Shown piece after piece: positions 28,591 to 37,140 of a DNA stretch of 64,000 bases (positions are counted from its first letter, which is position 1; every line of letters starts with the position of its first letter). Source of the stretch: Streptomyces sp. HM190 (GTDB lineage Bacteria; Actinomycetota; Actinomycetes; Streptomycetales; Streptomycetaceae); assembly GCF_009857135.1 (NCBI RefSeq), contig NZ_CP047318.1:6820001-6884000 (forward strand). The letters are read 5' to 3'. The position numbers were made by a program, and so were the translations under genes. The notes below the pieces were generated by a model that was not told the origin of the DNA, made no database searches, and saw only the letters and a program-made list of their open reading frames with translations.

Positions 28591-29490
28591 ATGACCGGTA
28601 CGGTCATCCGCGCGCTCACCGCGAGCGACGCCTCTCTCTTCGACGCACACCCCGACCCGCTGGGCGCCCGTGAGAGCCACCGGCGCACCCGGTTCCGCCC
28701 CGACTGGAAGCGTGTCGCCCTGCGCGACGGCGAGGTCGTCGCGCGCGGCGCCTGGTGGGGCGGGCCCGACGACCCGGAGCCCGTCAACATCAACTGGTTC
28801 GACGTCGCCGAGGGCGAGGAGGAGGCCGGCGCCGCACTCCTGCGCTCCGCCCCCTGGCAGGTCGAACTGGAGATCAACCTTCCCGGCGGCTGGCGGGAGG
28901 ACCCCGCCCTGCGCGCCGCCGCCGAGGCCCGCTTCGGCGCCGCCCGCGCCGCCGGGTACGCACTCCTCGTGGAACGCTTCCTGTACCGCTGGACCCCCGA
29001 ACAGGGGCTGCCCGAGCGGCCCGGACGCCTGCGGTTCCGCCCCGAGCCCGACGACGAGGTGTTCCGCGACGCGTTGCGCCGCATCCACTCCGTCACCCTG
29101 GACGCCCACGCGCTCCGGGCGATCGAGGAGGGCGGCGTGGACCTGGCCGCCCAGCAGGAGCTCGACTTCTTCCACTGGTGCCCCTCCCCGAGAAAGTGGT
29201 GGCAGGTCGCGCACACCCCGGACGGCGACCTCGCCGGCATCCACGTCCCGGCGCACAACCCCTCCGGCCCGACCGTCGGCTTCATCGGCGTGCTCCCGGA
29301 ACACCGGGGTCACGGCTATGCCTACGACCTCCTCGCCGAGTGCACCCACGTCCTCGTGGAGCAGGGCGCGCAGTACGTGAGCGGGGCGACGGACCGGGGC
29401 AACTTCCCCATGGCCGCGAACTTCGCGAAGGCCGGCTTCCCCGTCGTCGGTGAACGCGTCAACTTCCACCCGGCGGACCCGGCGGCCTGA
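28591..29490 (+). CDS. GNAT-family N-acetyltransferase, two-domain
   Basis: A 299-aa protein longer than a single GNAT fold. The N-terminal part (about 1-140, RFRPDWKRVALRDGEVVARG and following) looks like a degenerate acetyltransferase half. The C-terminal part (about 150-299) has the acetyl-CoA site in GFIGVLPEHRGHGYAYDLLAE and the later NFPMAANFAKAGF. The acceptor is unknown. AGGAGG-like sequence precedes the ATG at 28591. A short ORF and about 180 bp of non-coding DNA lie upstream, so it likely has its own control. It is convergent with the chelatase at the end of the sulfur operon. Confidence 0.87.
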   Translation: MTGTVIRALTASDASLFDAHPDPLGARESHRRTRFRPDWKRVALRDGEVVARGAWWGGPDDPEPVNINWFDVAEGEEEAGAALLRSAPWQVELEINLPGGWREDPALRAAAEARFGAARAAGYALLVERFLYRWTPEQGLPERPGRLRFRPEPDDEVFRDALRRIHSVTLDAHALRAIEEGGVDLAAQQELDFFHWCPSPRKWWQVAHTPDGDLAGIHVPAHNPSGPTVGFIGVLPEHRGHGYAYDLLAECTHVLVEQGAQYVSGATDRGNFPMAANFAKAGFPVVGERVNFHPADPAA

Positions 29491-29501
29491 TCACCGGTGG
29501 G

Positions 29502-29538
29502 GGCCGGGGCGCGCCGTGTTTCGGCCGCGTCCCCGGCC
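29502..29538. terminator. Hairpin between GNAT gene and sulfur operon end
   Basis: 8-bp arms GGCCGGGG (29502-29509) and CCCCGGCC (29531-29538) with a 21-nt loop that can pair partly further. It lies in the 152-bp convergent space. A G-rich run follows at about 29586. Confidence 0.45.
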
Positions 29539-29642
29539 TGCCACCGCAGCGGATCGCCCGGCGGGGTCGTCGTGCGGCGGTCGGGGGGGGGCGGGCCGGG
29601 GTCGCCGTCGCCGGCGCGGTGGAGGTCGCGGTCGTGGCGCGG

Positions 29643-30386
29643 TCAGGCCGCCGTGCGCTGCCCGGCGTCCAGCGCGGCGGTGTACCGGCGCAGCAGCAGC
29701 TCGGCCAGTTCGGGGGAGGGGCCGAGCACCTCGGCCAGGACGTCGGCGCCCGCCTCGCGGGCACCGGCGGAAATCCGGTCCGGCAGCCGGCCGGGCGCGA
29801 TGACGTACGGCGCCACGGCCACCTGCCGGCAGCCGAGCGCCCGCAGCTCCCGTACGGCGTCCTCCGTGCGGGGCAGCGACGCGGAGGCGAACGCGGGTCG
29901 CACGGCGCACCAACCGGTGTGCCGCCACTCCCGCGCGATTGCTGCGATCACCGCGATCGCCTCCGGGTCCGTGGACCCCGCCGAGGCCAGCACGACCCCG
30001 GTCGAGGACTTGTCGGCGGGGCTCAGGCCCGCCTCGTACAGCCGGCGTTCGAGGCCCGCCAGCAGCAGCGGCGACGGGCCGAGCACCTCCGCCTGGCGGA
30101 CCCGCAGCCGGGGCGGCGCGTCCCGCAGCACTGCCGGGATGTCCGCCTTGGCGTGGAACGCGCGGGTCAGGAGCAGCGGCAGCGCCACCACGTCCTCGAC
30201 GCCCTCCGCCGCGAGGGACTCCAGCACCCCCGGCACCGAGGGGACGTTGAAGTCCAGGAAACCCGTCTCCACGCGCAGCCCGGGACGCGCCGCCCGCACC
30301 CGGCGGACGAGGGCGTGCACGGTCGCGGCGTGCCGCGGGTCACGGCTGCCGTGGGCGACGACGAGGAGGACGGGGCTGCGGCTCAT
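29643..30386 (-). CDS. Sirohydrochlorin chelatase (CbiX/SirB type)
   Basis: A 247-aa class II chelatase of two repeated half-domains. It inserts Fe2+ (or Co2+) into sirohydrochlorin. The first half begins PVLLVVAHGSRDPRHAATV with the metal-binding His in AHGSRDP. A second His occurs in LLLTRAFHAKADIP. The second half repeats the pattern (VLGPSPLLLAGLERRL). As the last gene of the sulfite-reduction operon it most plausibly makes siroheme for the reductase at 37313-39004. Cobalt use for B12 is less likely here. Confidence 0.9.
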   Translation of the reverse strand: MSRSPVLLVVAHGSRDPRHAATVHALVRRVRAARPGLRVETGFLDFNVPSVPGVLESLAAEGVEDVVALPLLLTRAFHAKADIPAVLRDAPPRLRVRQAEVLGPSPLLLAGLERRLYEAGLSPADKSSTGVVLASAGSTDPEAIAVIAAIAREWRHTGWCAVRPAFASASLPRTEDAVRELRALGCRQVAVAPYVIAPGRLPDRISAGAREAGADVLAEVLGPSPELAELLLRRYTAALDAGQRTAA

Positions 30387-30433
30387 CGGGGTCTGGCTCC
30401 CTCAGCTCTCTTACGACGGCTCGTGGACGCGGG

Positions 30434-31396
30434 TCAGCGGCTCACGAGGAGACCGCGGCTGCGCAGCACCCACCGCTCCAGCGGGCTGAAGATCAGCAGG
30501 TCGATGGCGATACCGACGATCAGGATGAGGAAGATGGCGAGGAAGACCTGCGACATGCTGCTGTTGGTCCGGCCCGCCTCCAGCAACTGGCCGAGGCCCG
30601 TGCCGATGTCCGGTGCCTTGGCGATGATCTCGGCGGCCATCAGCGAGCGCCACGAGAACGCCCAGCCCTGCTTGAGGCCGGCCACGTAACCGGGCAGCGC
30701 GGCCGGCATCACGATGTGCCAGGTGCCCTTCAGCCCGGTCGCGCCGAGGGTGCGGCCGGCCCGCAGGAACAGCGGGGGCACCTGGTCGATGCCGGACACC
30801 AGACCGTTGGCGATCGACGGCACCGCGCCCAGCAGGATCACCGTGTACATCACCGAGGGCTCCAGCCCCAGCCACACCACCGCGGGCGGCACCCACGCCA
30901 CCGACGGCAGCGACTGCAGACCGGAGAGAATCGGTCCGATCGCCGCGCGCACGATGCGGACCCGGGCCACCAGCAGACCCAGCGGCGTGCCGATGGCGAG
31001 CGCCGCGAGGAAGCCGAGCAGACCGCGGGAGACGCTCGTCCAGATGTAGTCGAGCAGCGTCCCCTGCAGCCAGGCGTCCTCCACCTCGCCCCACACCGCG
31101 CCCGGTGAGGGCAGCTTGTACGGCGGAGCGACCTCGGCCCAGACCAGCGCCTGCCAGACCGCGAGGGTCAGGGCGATCGCGACGACCGGGGGCAGCACCT
31201 TCTGGACGAGCACCTGACCGAGCGGCGGCCGCCCGGTCTGCACCGAGTCCAGTGCGTCGAGGCCCGCCTCCAGTCCCGCGAGGTCGTCCGAGTACTTGAC
31301 GTCCCCGACGGTCCCGACGGTCCCGACGGTCTTGACGTCCTTGCCGCCCTGGACGTCCTTGCCGGAGGCGTCGCTCGCGGTCTCAGTGCTGGCCAT
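30434..31396 (-). CDS. ssuC: Sulfonate/taurine ABC transporter permease
   Basis: A 320-aa inner-membrane permease. The N-terminal 45 residues are charged and low-complexity, with a repeated VGT from a DNA triplication. About six membrane helices follow. The cytoplasmic EAA loop that docks the ATPase reads RAGRTLGATGLKGTWHIVMPAALPGYVAGLKQ. The sequence fits the SsuC/TauC family. The ATG at 31396 overlaps the end of the ATPase gene by 14 bp, giving coupled translation. It works with the neighbouring ATPase and lipoprotein to import organosulfonates. Confidence 0.92.
   Translation of the reverse strand: MASTETASDASGKDVQGGKDVKTVGTVGTVGDVKYSDDLAGLEAGLDALDSVQTGRPPLGQVLVQKVLPPVVAIALTLAVWQALVWAEVAPPYKLPSPGAVWGEVEDAWLQGTLLDYIWTSVSRGLLGFLAALAIGTPLGLLVARVRIVRAAIGPILSGLQSLPSVAWVPPAVVWLGLEPSVMYTVILLGAVPSIANGLVSGIDQVPPLFLRAGRTLGATGLKGTWHIVMPAALPGYVAGLKQGWAFSWRSLMAAEIIAKAPDIGTGLGQLLEAGRTNSSMSQVFLAIFLILIVGIAIDLLIFSPLERWVLRSRGLLVSR
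31304..31330. repeat. Triplicated 9-mer inside the ssuC N-terminus
   Basis: CCCGACGGT occurs three times head to tail. Being 9 bp it adds three residues per copy without shifting the frame, in the non-conserved N-terminal tail of the permease. Copy number is likely variable among strains. Confidence 0.85.
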
Positions 31397-32180
31397 GGCG
31401 GCGGATCTCCCTACGCAGTTCCTCGGTGATCTCGACGGACAGCTCCGCCACGGCGGTGTCCTCGATACGGCGCGGCTGCGGGATGCCCACCGTCCACTCC
31501 CGGGCCACCCGGCCAGGACGGGAGGACAGCAGCACGACCCGCTCGGCGAGCCGCACCGCCTCACGCACGTTGTGGGTCACGAACAGCACCGACAGGCCGG
31601 TCTCGCTCCAGATGCGGGTCAGCTCGTCGTGCAGCACGTCCCGGGTGATGGCGTCGAGCGCGGCGAACGGCTCGTCCATCAGCAGCAGCTTGCTCTCCTG
31701 TGCCAGCGCGCGGGCCAGGGCCACCCGCTGACGCATGCCGCCGGACAACTCGTGCACACGCTTGCCGTGCGCGCCCTTCAGCCGGACCAGCCCGAGGAGT
31801 TCCTCGGCCCGCTCGCGGCGCTCGCCCTTGGGGACCCCCCGGAGCTTGAGGGCGAGTTCGATGTTCTTGCCTGCGGTCAGCCACGGGAACAGCGCGTGCT
31901 CCTGGAACATCAGCGCGGGGCGGCCGTCCGTCGCGATGCTGCCCGCGGTCGGGGCGTCCAGCCCGGCGACCAGGTTGAGCAGCGTCGACTTGCCGCAGCC
32001 CGAGGCACCCAGGAGGGTGACGAACTCACCCGGCGCGACATCGAGCGTGATGTCGTCGAGGACGAGCTGCTGCCCTCCCGGCCCGGGGAAGGACTTCGAG
32101 ACGTGCTCGATGCGGGCGGCGTGCCCGACCGCCCGGACGCTGTCGTCGGCCTTGGCGAGTGCGGTGGCCATGGTCGTCAC
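31383..32180 (-). CDS. ssuB: Sulfonate ABC transporter ATPase
   Basis: A 265-aa ABC ATPase with every core motif: Walker A GASGCGKST, Q-loop in MFQEHALFPW, signature LSGGMRQR, Walker B LLLMDEP, D-loop FAALDA and H-switch FVTHNV. Pfam-type relatives are SsuB/TauB/NrtD. The ATG at 32180 gives MTTMATAL; a second ATG 9 nt later is possible. It sits 28 bp after ssuA and overlaps ssuC. Confidence 0.94.
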   Translation of the reverse strand: MTTMATALAKADDSVRAVGHAARIEHVSKSFPGPGGQQLVLDDITLDVAPGEFVTLLGASGCGKSTLLNLVAGLDAPTAGSIATDGRPALMFQEHALFPWLTAGKNIELALKLRGVPKGERRERAEELLGLVRLKGAHGKRVHELSGGMRQRVALARALAQESKLLLMDEPFAALDAITRDVLHDELTRIWSETGLSVLFVTHNVREAVRLAERVVLLSSRPGRVAREWTVGIPQPRRIEDTAVAELSVEITEELRREIRRHGQH

Positions 32181-32208
32181 CTCCTGGGAACTCTTCGGAC
32201 TTACGGGG

Positions 32209-33318
32209 TTACTCGGCGCCGAGCCCGGCGTCGTCGACCTCGGGTTCGCCCGCGGCCTTGAGGACCTTGTTCAGCAGCGTCAGGTCGTAGATGCCGTCCA
32301 GCCTCGGCTTCTCCAGCAGACCCGCCTTGACCGCGTGCTCTGCCTCCGTGCTGAGGGTGGCGGCCAGCGGGTCGTCGACGAACTGGATGGACTGCCACGC
32401 CGGGTCGAGCACGTTCGCCGGCAGCGCCTTGCCGGAGTCCGCCTTGAGCTGCGCGTTCGCCGCCGCCCTGGCCTCGTCCGGGTGGGCGTGGATGTACGCG
32501 TTGGTCTTCACCGAGCCGCGCAGCACGGCCTCGACCACGTCCGGGTGCTCCTTCAGGAACTCCTGCCGCACGACGATGTTCGTGATGACGAACTTCTTGT
32601 CCGGCCACAGGTCGGCCTCGTCCAGCAGCACCTTCGCGCCCTCGGCGACCAGCTTGGACGCGGTCGGCTCGGGCACCCAGGCACCGTCGACGGCCCCGGA
32701 CTTGTAGGCGTCCGGTGCGATGGAGTTGTCGGTGCGGACCACGGACACGTCGCCCTTGCCGCTCTGCGCGTCGACCTTCCAGCCCTGTTCGGCGATCCAG
32801 TTGAGGAACGCCACGTCCTGGGTGTTGCCGAGCTGCGGCGTGGCGATCTTCTTGCCCTTGACGTCCTGCAGGGACTTGATCTTGTCCGGGTCGACGACGA
32901 GCTTGACGCCGCCGGAGGCGGAACCGCCGATGATGCGCAGGTTCGCGCCGTCGGCCTTGGTGAAGCCGTTGATGGCGGGGGAGGGGCCGATCCAGCCGAT
33001 GTCGATGGAGCCGCCGTTGAGGGCCTCGATCTCGGAGGGCCCGGCGTTGAAGGTCGTGTACTTCGCGCGGGTTCCGCCGAGTTCCTTCTGGAAGAGGCCC
33101 TTCTGGATGCCGACGAGCGCGGTGCCGTGCGTGAGGTTGCCGAAGTAGCCGATGCTGACGGTGTCGAGTCCGTCGATCTTCTTGGCTCCGGCGGCCACCT
33201 GGGCGACGTCGTCCTTGGGCGCCTGGGAGCCGTAGCCGCATGCGGCGAGGGTGAGGAGCGGGACGGTGGCGAGCGCCGCGAAAGCGCGCCGGACGGCGGT
33301 CGATCGGGAGGCAGGCAC
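32209..33318 (-). CDS. ssuA: Sulfonate ABC transporter substrate-binding lipoprotein
   Basis: A 369-aa periplasmic-binding-type lipoprotein. The N-terminal signal ends in the lipobox LTLAAC with Cys as the lipid anchor (about residue 27). The mature part has the NMT1/SsuA features: TVSIGYFGNLTHGTALVGIQKG, the substrate-cleft segment GWIGPSPAINGF, GGSASGGVKLVV, and DAYKSGAVDGAWVPEPTASKL. It delivers aliphatic sulfonates to SsuBC. It is separated from cysN by about 220 bp holding a short ORF and a hairpin, so its expression may be tuned separately from the sulfate genes. Confidence 0.94.
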   Translation of the reverse strand: MPASRSTAVRRAFAALATVPLLTLAACGYGSQAPKDDVAQVAAGAKKIDGLDTVSIGYFGNLTHGTALVGIQKGLFQKELGGTRAKYTTFNAGPSEIEALNGGSIDIGWIGPSPAINGFTKADGANLRIIGGSASGGVKLVVDPDKIKSLQDVKGKKIATPQLGNTQDVAFLNWIAEQGWKVDAQSGKGDVSVVRTDNSIAPDAYKSGAVDGAWVPEPTASKLVAEGAKVLLDEADLWPDKKFVITNIVVRQEFLKEHPDVVEAVLRGSVKTNAYIHAHPDEARAAANAQLKADSGKALPANVLDPAWQSIQFVDDPLAATLSTEAEHAVKAGLLEKPRLDGIYDLTLLNKVLKAAGEPEVDDAGLGAE

Positions 33319-33380
33319 GGGAGGTGTTCCTCTCGTTGGCCCGGGGTCACGGCCTTGCGGGGCGTGGCCGGGTCGTCAGG

Positions 33381-33414
33381 AAAAAGGTCTTCGTCGCACC
33401 GGGGACGTCCGGTG
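33381..33414 (-). terminator. Hairpin plus U-run before ssuA (attenuator candidate)
   Basis: On the minus-strand transcript a CACCGG-6nt-CCGGTG hairpin (33414-33397) is followed 11 nt later by five U (33385-33381), an unusual T-run in this GC-rich DNA. It lies between a 29-aa ORF with a Cys codon near its stop and ssuA. Confidence 0.4.
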
Positions 33415-33446
33415 GCGGGAGGGGGCGCGCATGCGGTGCGCGTACG

Positions 33447-33536
33447 TCAGCGCACACATCGGGCGACTCCGCCCTGCCCGCTGCCGACCCGGCCGCCCTC
33501 CTTCGCGAACGTCGCGTAGTAGTCCAGGGAGCCCAT
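33447..33536 (-). CDS. 29-aa ORF between cysN and ssuA
   Basis: The ATG at 33536 lies one base after the cysN stop. The frame encodes 29 residues beginning MGSLDYYATFAKEGGRVGS and ending ARCVR, with its only Cys three codons from the stop. Tight coupling to cysN and the start context support translation. The peptide has no signal or membrane segment. It may be a small sulfur-related protein or a cysteine-sensing leader for ssuA. I do not recognise a named family. Confidence 0.5.
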   Translation of the reverse strand: MGSLDYYATFAKEGGRVGSGQGGVARCVR

Positions 33537-33537
33537 G

Positions 33538-34866
33538 TCAGAAGTCCCACCCGTCGTCCTCGGAGTCGTCCTTGACGGGCTCCGGGGAGGCGAAGGACTC
33601 GCCGACCATGCCGGCGGTCAGGGTCGTGCCGTCGGAGGGGTCGATCAGGATGAACGAACCGGTGCGGCGGGAGTCCGCGTAGGAGTCGACCGGCAGCGGC
33701 TCCGCCGTACGGACCTTCACCCGGCCGATGTCGTTGGCGACGAGCTGTCCCGGGTGCGGGTGCAGGGACAGGTCGTCGAGCGTGAGACGGGACGGGATGT
33801 CCTTCACGATCGCCTTCACCGTGCGGGTGCCGTGCTTGAGCAGCACCCGGTGGCCGACCGTCAGCGGCTGGTCGGCGACATGGCAGACCGTCGCCTCGAT
33901 GTCCTGCGTCGTCGCGGGCGCGTCCTTGCTCGGCACGATCAGGTCGCCGCGCGAGATGTCGATGTCGTCCTCCAGCAGGAGCGTCACCGACTGCGGGGTG
34001 TAGGCGACGTCGACCGGCCTGCCCAGCACGTCGATGCCCGCGACCTTCGTCGCACGGCCCGACGGCAGCACCGTCACCGGGTCGCCGACCCGGAACGTGC
34101 CGGCGGCGATCTGCCCGGCGTACCCCCGGTAGTCCGGGTGCTCGGCGGTCTGCGGGCGGATCACGTACTGCACGGGCAGCCGGGCGTGGCAGTGCGCCAG
34201 GTCGTGGCTGACCGGCACGGTCTCCAGGTGCTCCAGGACCGTCGGACCGCCGTACCAGTCCATGTGCGCGGACGGCTCCACCACGTTGTCGCCGGCCAGC
34301 GCCGAGATCGGGATCGCGGTGACCTCGGGGACGCCCAGCTCGGTCGCGTACGCCGTGAACTCCTCGGCGATGCCCGCGAAGACCTTCTCCTCGTACGCGA
34401 CGAGGTCCATCTTGTTGACGGCGAGCACCACGTGCGGGACGCGCAGCAGCGCGGCGATCGCGGCGTGCCGGCGGGTCTGCTCGACGACCCCGTTGCGGGC
34501 GTCGACCAGGATCACCGTCAGCTCGGCGGTGGAGGCACCCGTCACCATGTTGCGGGTGTACTGCACGTGGCCGGGGGTGTCGGCGAGGATGAACCGGCGC
34601 TTGGCCGTGGCGAAGTAGCGGTACGCCACGTCGATGGTGATGCCCTGCTCCCGCTCGGCCCGCAGGCCGTCGGTGAGCAGCGCGAGGTCCGGGCCCTCCT
34701 GGCCGCGGCTCGCCGAGGCGCGCTCCACGGCCTCCAACTGGTCGGTGAGGACCGACTTGGAGTCGTGCAGCAGCCGGCCGACGAGGGTGGACTTGCCGTC
34801 GTCGACGGAGCCTGCGGTGGCGAACCTGAGGAGTGTGGTGGCGGAGAGTTCCGCGGTCGTCGTCAT
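33538..34866 (-). CDS. cysN: Sulfate adenylyltransferase, GTPase subunit
   Basis: A 442-aa elongation-factor-like GTPase that couples GTP hydrolysis to APS formation by CysD. G1 is AGSVDDGKST, the switch region is followed by G3 ADTPGH, G4 is AVNKMD and G5-like sequence is SALAGDN. The C-terminal two beta-barrel domains end in DDGWDF. There is no fused APS kinase domain; cysC is separate in this operon. The ATG at 34866 follows the cysD stop by 2 bp, a typical coupled pair. Confidence 0.96.
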   Translation of the reverse strand: MTTTAELSATTLLRFATAGSVDDGKSTLVGRLLHDSKSVLTDQLEAVERASASRGQEGPDLALLTDGLRAEREQGITIDVAYRYFATAKRRFILADTPGHVQYTRNMVTGASTAELTVILVDARNGVVEQTRRHAAIAALLRVPHVVLAVNKMDLVAYEEKVFAGIAEEFTAYATELGVPEVTAIPISALAGDNVVEPSAHMDWYGGPTVLEHLETVPVSHDLAHCHARLPVQYVIRPQTAEHPDYRGYAGQIAAGTFRVGDPVTVLPSGRATKVAGIDVLGRPVDVAYTPQSVTLLLEDDIDISRGDLIVPSKDAPATTQDIEATVCHVADQPLTVGHRVLLKHGTRTVKAIVKDIPSRLTLDDLSLHPHPGQLVANDIGRVKVRTAEPLPVDSYADSRRTGSFILIDPSDGTTLTAGMVGESFASPEPVKDDSEDDGWDF

Positions 34867-34868
34867 GC

Positions 34869-35807
34869 TTAGAAGTACCCCTCGCGCTTGCGGTCTTCCA
34901 TCGCGGCCTCGGACAGCTTGTCGTCGGCGCGGGTGGCGCCCCGCTCGGTGAGCCGGGACGCGGCGATCTCGGTGATGACCTGCTCCAGCGTGACCGCGTC
35001 GGAGTCGACGGCACCGGTGCAGGACATGTCCCCCACGGTCCGGTAGCGGATGAGCCGCCGTTCGACGGTCTCGCCCTCCTTCGGGCCGCCCCACTCGCCG
35101 GCCGTCAGCCACATGCCGGCCCGCCGGAACACGTCACGCTCGTGCGCGAAGTAGATCTCCGGCAGTTCGATGCGCTCCCGGGCGATGTACTGCCAGACGT
35201 CCAGCTCGGTCCAGTTGGAGAGCGGGAAGACCCGGACGTGCTCGCCGGGCGCGTGCCGGCCGTTGTAGAGCTGCCACAGCTCGGGGCGCTGACGGCGCGG
35301 GTCCCACTGGGAGAACTCGTCGCGCAGCGAGAACACCCGCTCCTTGGCGCGCGCCTTCTCCTCGTCGCGTCGCCCGCCGCCGAAGACCGCGTCGAACTTC
35401 TCCGACTGGATCGTCTCGGTCAGCGGCACCGTCTGCAGCGGGTTGCGGGTGCCGTCGGAGCGCTCCTTGAGGACGCCGCGGTCGATGTAGTCCTGCACCG
35501 ACGCCACGTGCAGCCGCAGGTTGTGCTCGGCCACCGTGCGGTCCCGGTACTCGATGACCTCGGGGAAGTTGTGCCCGGTGTCGACATGCAGCAGCGAGAA
35601 GGGGACCGCCGCCGGGGCGAACGCCTTCAGCGCCAGGTGCAGCATGACGATGGAGTCCTTGCCGCCGGAGAACAGGATCACCGGCCGCTCGAACTCGCCC
35701 GCCACCTCGCGGAAGATGTGGACGGCCTCGGACTCCAGCGCGTCCAGGTGCGAGAGGGTGTACGGCGTGCCGGTGCCCTCGGACACGGCCCTGACGGTCG
35801 TCGTCAT
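34869..35807 (-). CDS. cysD: Sulfate adenylyltransferase, catalytic subunit
   Basis: A 312-aa ATP sulfurylase of the PP-loop type that makes adenosine-5'-phosphosulfate (APS) from ATP and sulfate. The pyrophosphate loop is LFSGGKDSIVML. Further family segments are HVDTGHNFPEV, FGGGRRDEEKARAKERVFS, FPLSNWTELDVWQYI and the C-terminal EAAMEDRKREGYF. It forms a heterodimer with CysN. The ATG at 35807 overlaps the cysC stop in ATGA, so translation is coupled. Confidence 0.97.
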   Translation of the reverse strand: MTTTVRAVSEGTGTPYTLSHLDALESEAVHIFREVAGEFERPVILFSGGKDSIVMLHLALKAFAPAAVPFSLLHVDTGHNFPEVIEYRDRTVAEHNLRLHVASVQDYIDRGVLKERSDGTRNPLQTVPLTETIQSEKFDAVFGGGRRDEEKARAKERVFSLRDEFSQWDPRRQRPELWQLYNGRHAPGEHVRVFPLSNWTELDVWQYIARERIELPEIYFAHERDVFRRAGMWLTAGEWGGPKEGETVERRLIRYRTVGDMSCTGAVDSDAVTLEQVITEIAASRLTERGATRADDKLSEAAMEDRKREGYF

Positions 35808-36340
35808 GCCAGACCCCTCTCGGTGAGCAGCTTGTGGACCAGCGCCGCGGACTCCTGGACCGTCTGGTCCTGCGACTCGATGCGCAGGTCCGGGTCGACG
35901 GGCGCCTCGTACGGGTCGTCGACCCCGGTCAGTCCGGAGATCTCGCCCGCCGCCTGCTTGGCGTACAGCCCCTTCACGTCGCGTTCGGAGCACACCTCGA
36001 CCGGAGTGGCCACGTGGACCTCCACGTACGCGGCACCGCTCGCCGCGTGGCGCTCGCGCACCGCCTCGCGGCTGTCGGCGTACGGCGCGATGACCGGGAC
36101 CAGCACCTTGACGCCGTTGCGGGCGAGCAGGTCGGCGAGGAAGCCGATGCGCTGCACGTTGGTGTGCCGGTCGGCGCGGCTGAAGCCGAGGCCGGCGGTG
36201 AGGAACTCGCGGATCTCGTCGCCGTCGAGCACCTCGACGAGGTGGCCCTCCGCGCGCAGCCGGTTCGCCAGCTCGTACGCGATGGTGGTCTTGCCGGCGC
36301 TCGGCAGACCCGTGAGCCAGACGGTGGCTCCGGTCGTCAC
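35804..36340 (-). CDS. cysC: Adenylylsulfate (APS) kinase
   Basis: A 178-aa kinase that phosphorylates APS to PAPS. It starts TTGATVWLTGLPSAGKTT with the P-loop GLPSAGKTT, then LDGDEIREFL, GFSRADRHTNVQRIG and the lid segment SGLTGVDDPYEAP. The GTG at 36340 was chosen because CAGGAG lies 6 nt upstream and the resulting length is exactly that of the family; a GTG at 36379 overlapping the cysH stop is possible. Because the neighbouring CysH looks like an APS reductase, PAPS made here may serve sulfotransferases rather than reduction. Confidence 0.95.
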   Translation of the reverse strand: MTTGATVWLTGLPSAGKTTIAYELANRLRAEGHLVEVLDGDEIREFLTAGLGFSRADRHTNVQRIGFLADLLARNGVKVLVPVIAPYADSREAVRERHAASGAAYVEVHVATPVEVCSERDVKGLYAKQAAGEISGLTGVDDPYEAPVDPDLRIESQDQTVQESAALVHKLLTERGLA

Positions 36341-36375
36341 TTGGTTCTCCTGGTTCGTCACGGGCACGGTCGCGA

Positions 36376-37140
36376 TCACAGGTGCAGCCCGCACTCGGTC
36401 TTGGCGCTGCCGGCCCAGCGGCCGGCCCGCGCGTCCTCGCCCGGGGCGACGCGGCGGGTGCAGGGGGCGCAGCCCACGGAGGCGTAGCCGTCCATGAGCA
36501 GCGGGTTGGTGAGCACCCCGTGCTCGGCGACGTAGGCGTCCACGTCGTCCTGCGTCCAGCGGGCGATCGGGGCGATCTTGACCTTGCCCCGCTTCTCGTC
36601 CCAGGCGACGACCGGGGTGTTCGCCCGGGTCGGGGACTCGTCGCGGCGCAGGCCCGTCGCCCACGCGTCGAAGCGGGCGAGGCCCTCTTCGAGCGGTTCG
36701 ACCTTGCGCAGGAAGCAGCACAGGTCCGGGTCGCGGTCGTGCAGCTTCGGACCGTACTCGGCGTCCTGCTCGGCGACCGTCCGGCGCGGGGTGATCGTGA
36801 GGACGTTGACGTCCATCACGGCCTCCACCGCGTCGCGGGTGCCGATGGTCTCCGGGAAGTGGTAGCCGGTGTCGAGGAACACCACGTCCACGCCGGGCCG
36901 GGCCCGGGAGGCGAGGTGCGCGACCACGGCGTCCTCCATGGAGGAGGTCACGCAGAACCGCGTGCCGAAGGTGTCCGCGGCCCACTGGAGGATCTCCAGG
37001 GCCGAGGCGTCCTCCAGGTCACGGCCGGCCTGCTCGGCGAGCGCCTTGACTTCGGCGCGCCGGGCGTCGTCGGGACCGGCCGGGGTGTCGTCGTCGCTCG
37101 GCGGCGCGGATGTGCCGCCGTCCGCCTGAACGGTCGTCAT
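36376..37140 (-). CDS. cysH: APS/PAPS reductase, iron-sulfur type
   Basis: A 254-aa thioredoxin-dependent reductase giving sulfite. The PP-loop-like region reads TSSMEDAVVAHL. Two Cys pairs, CCFLRKVEPL (about residue 135) and GCAPCTR (about 225), are the [4Fe-4S] ligands that mark APS-using enzymes and are absent from PAPS-only E. coli CysH. The C-terminal ECGLHL carries the catalytic Cys. The ATG at 37140 overlaps the stop of the upstream small gene (ATGA). It is part of the continuous sulfite-reductase operon. Confidence 0.96.
   Translation of the reverse strand: MTTVQADGGTSAPPSDDDTPAGPDDARRAEVKALAEQAGRDLEDASALEILQWAADTFGTRFCVTSSMEDAVVAHLASRARPGVDVVFLDTGYHFPETIGTRDAVEAVMDVNVLTITPRRTVAEQDAEYGPKLHDRDPDLCCFLRKVEPLEEGLARFDAWATGLRRDESPTRANTPVVAWDEKRGKVKIAPIARWTQDDVDAYVAEHGVLTNPLLMDGYASVGCAPCTRRVAPGEDARAGRWAGSAKTECGLHL

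Noticed and set aside
35804..36340. cysC starting at GTG 36379 overlapping the cysH stop
   Set aside because: The downstream GTG at 36340 has a good CAGGAG at proper spacing and gives the usual family length.
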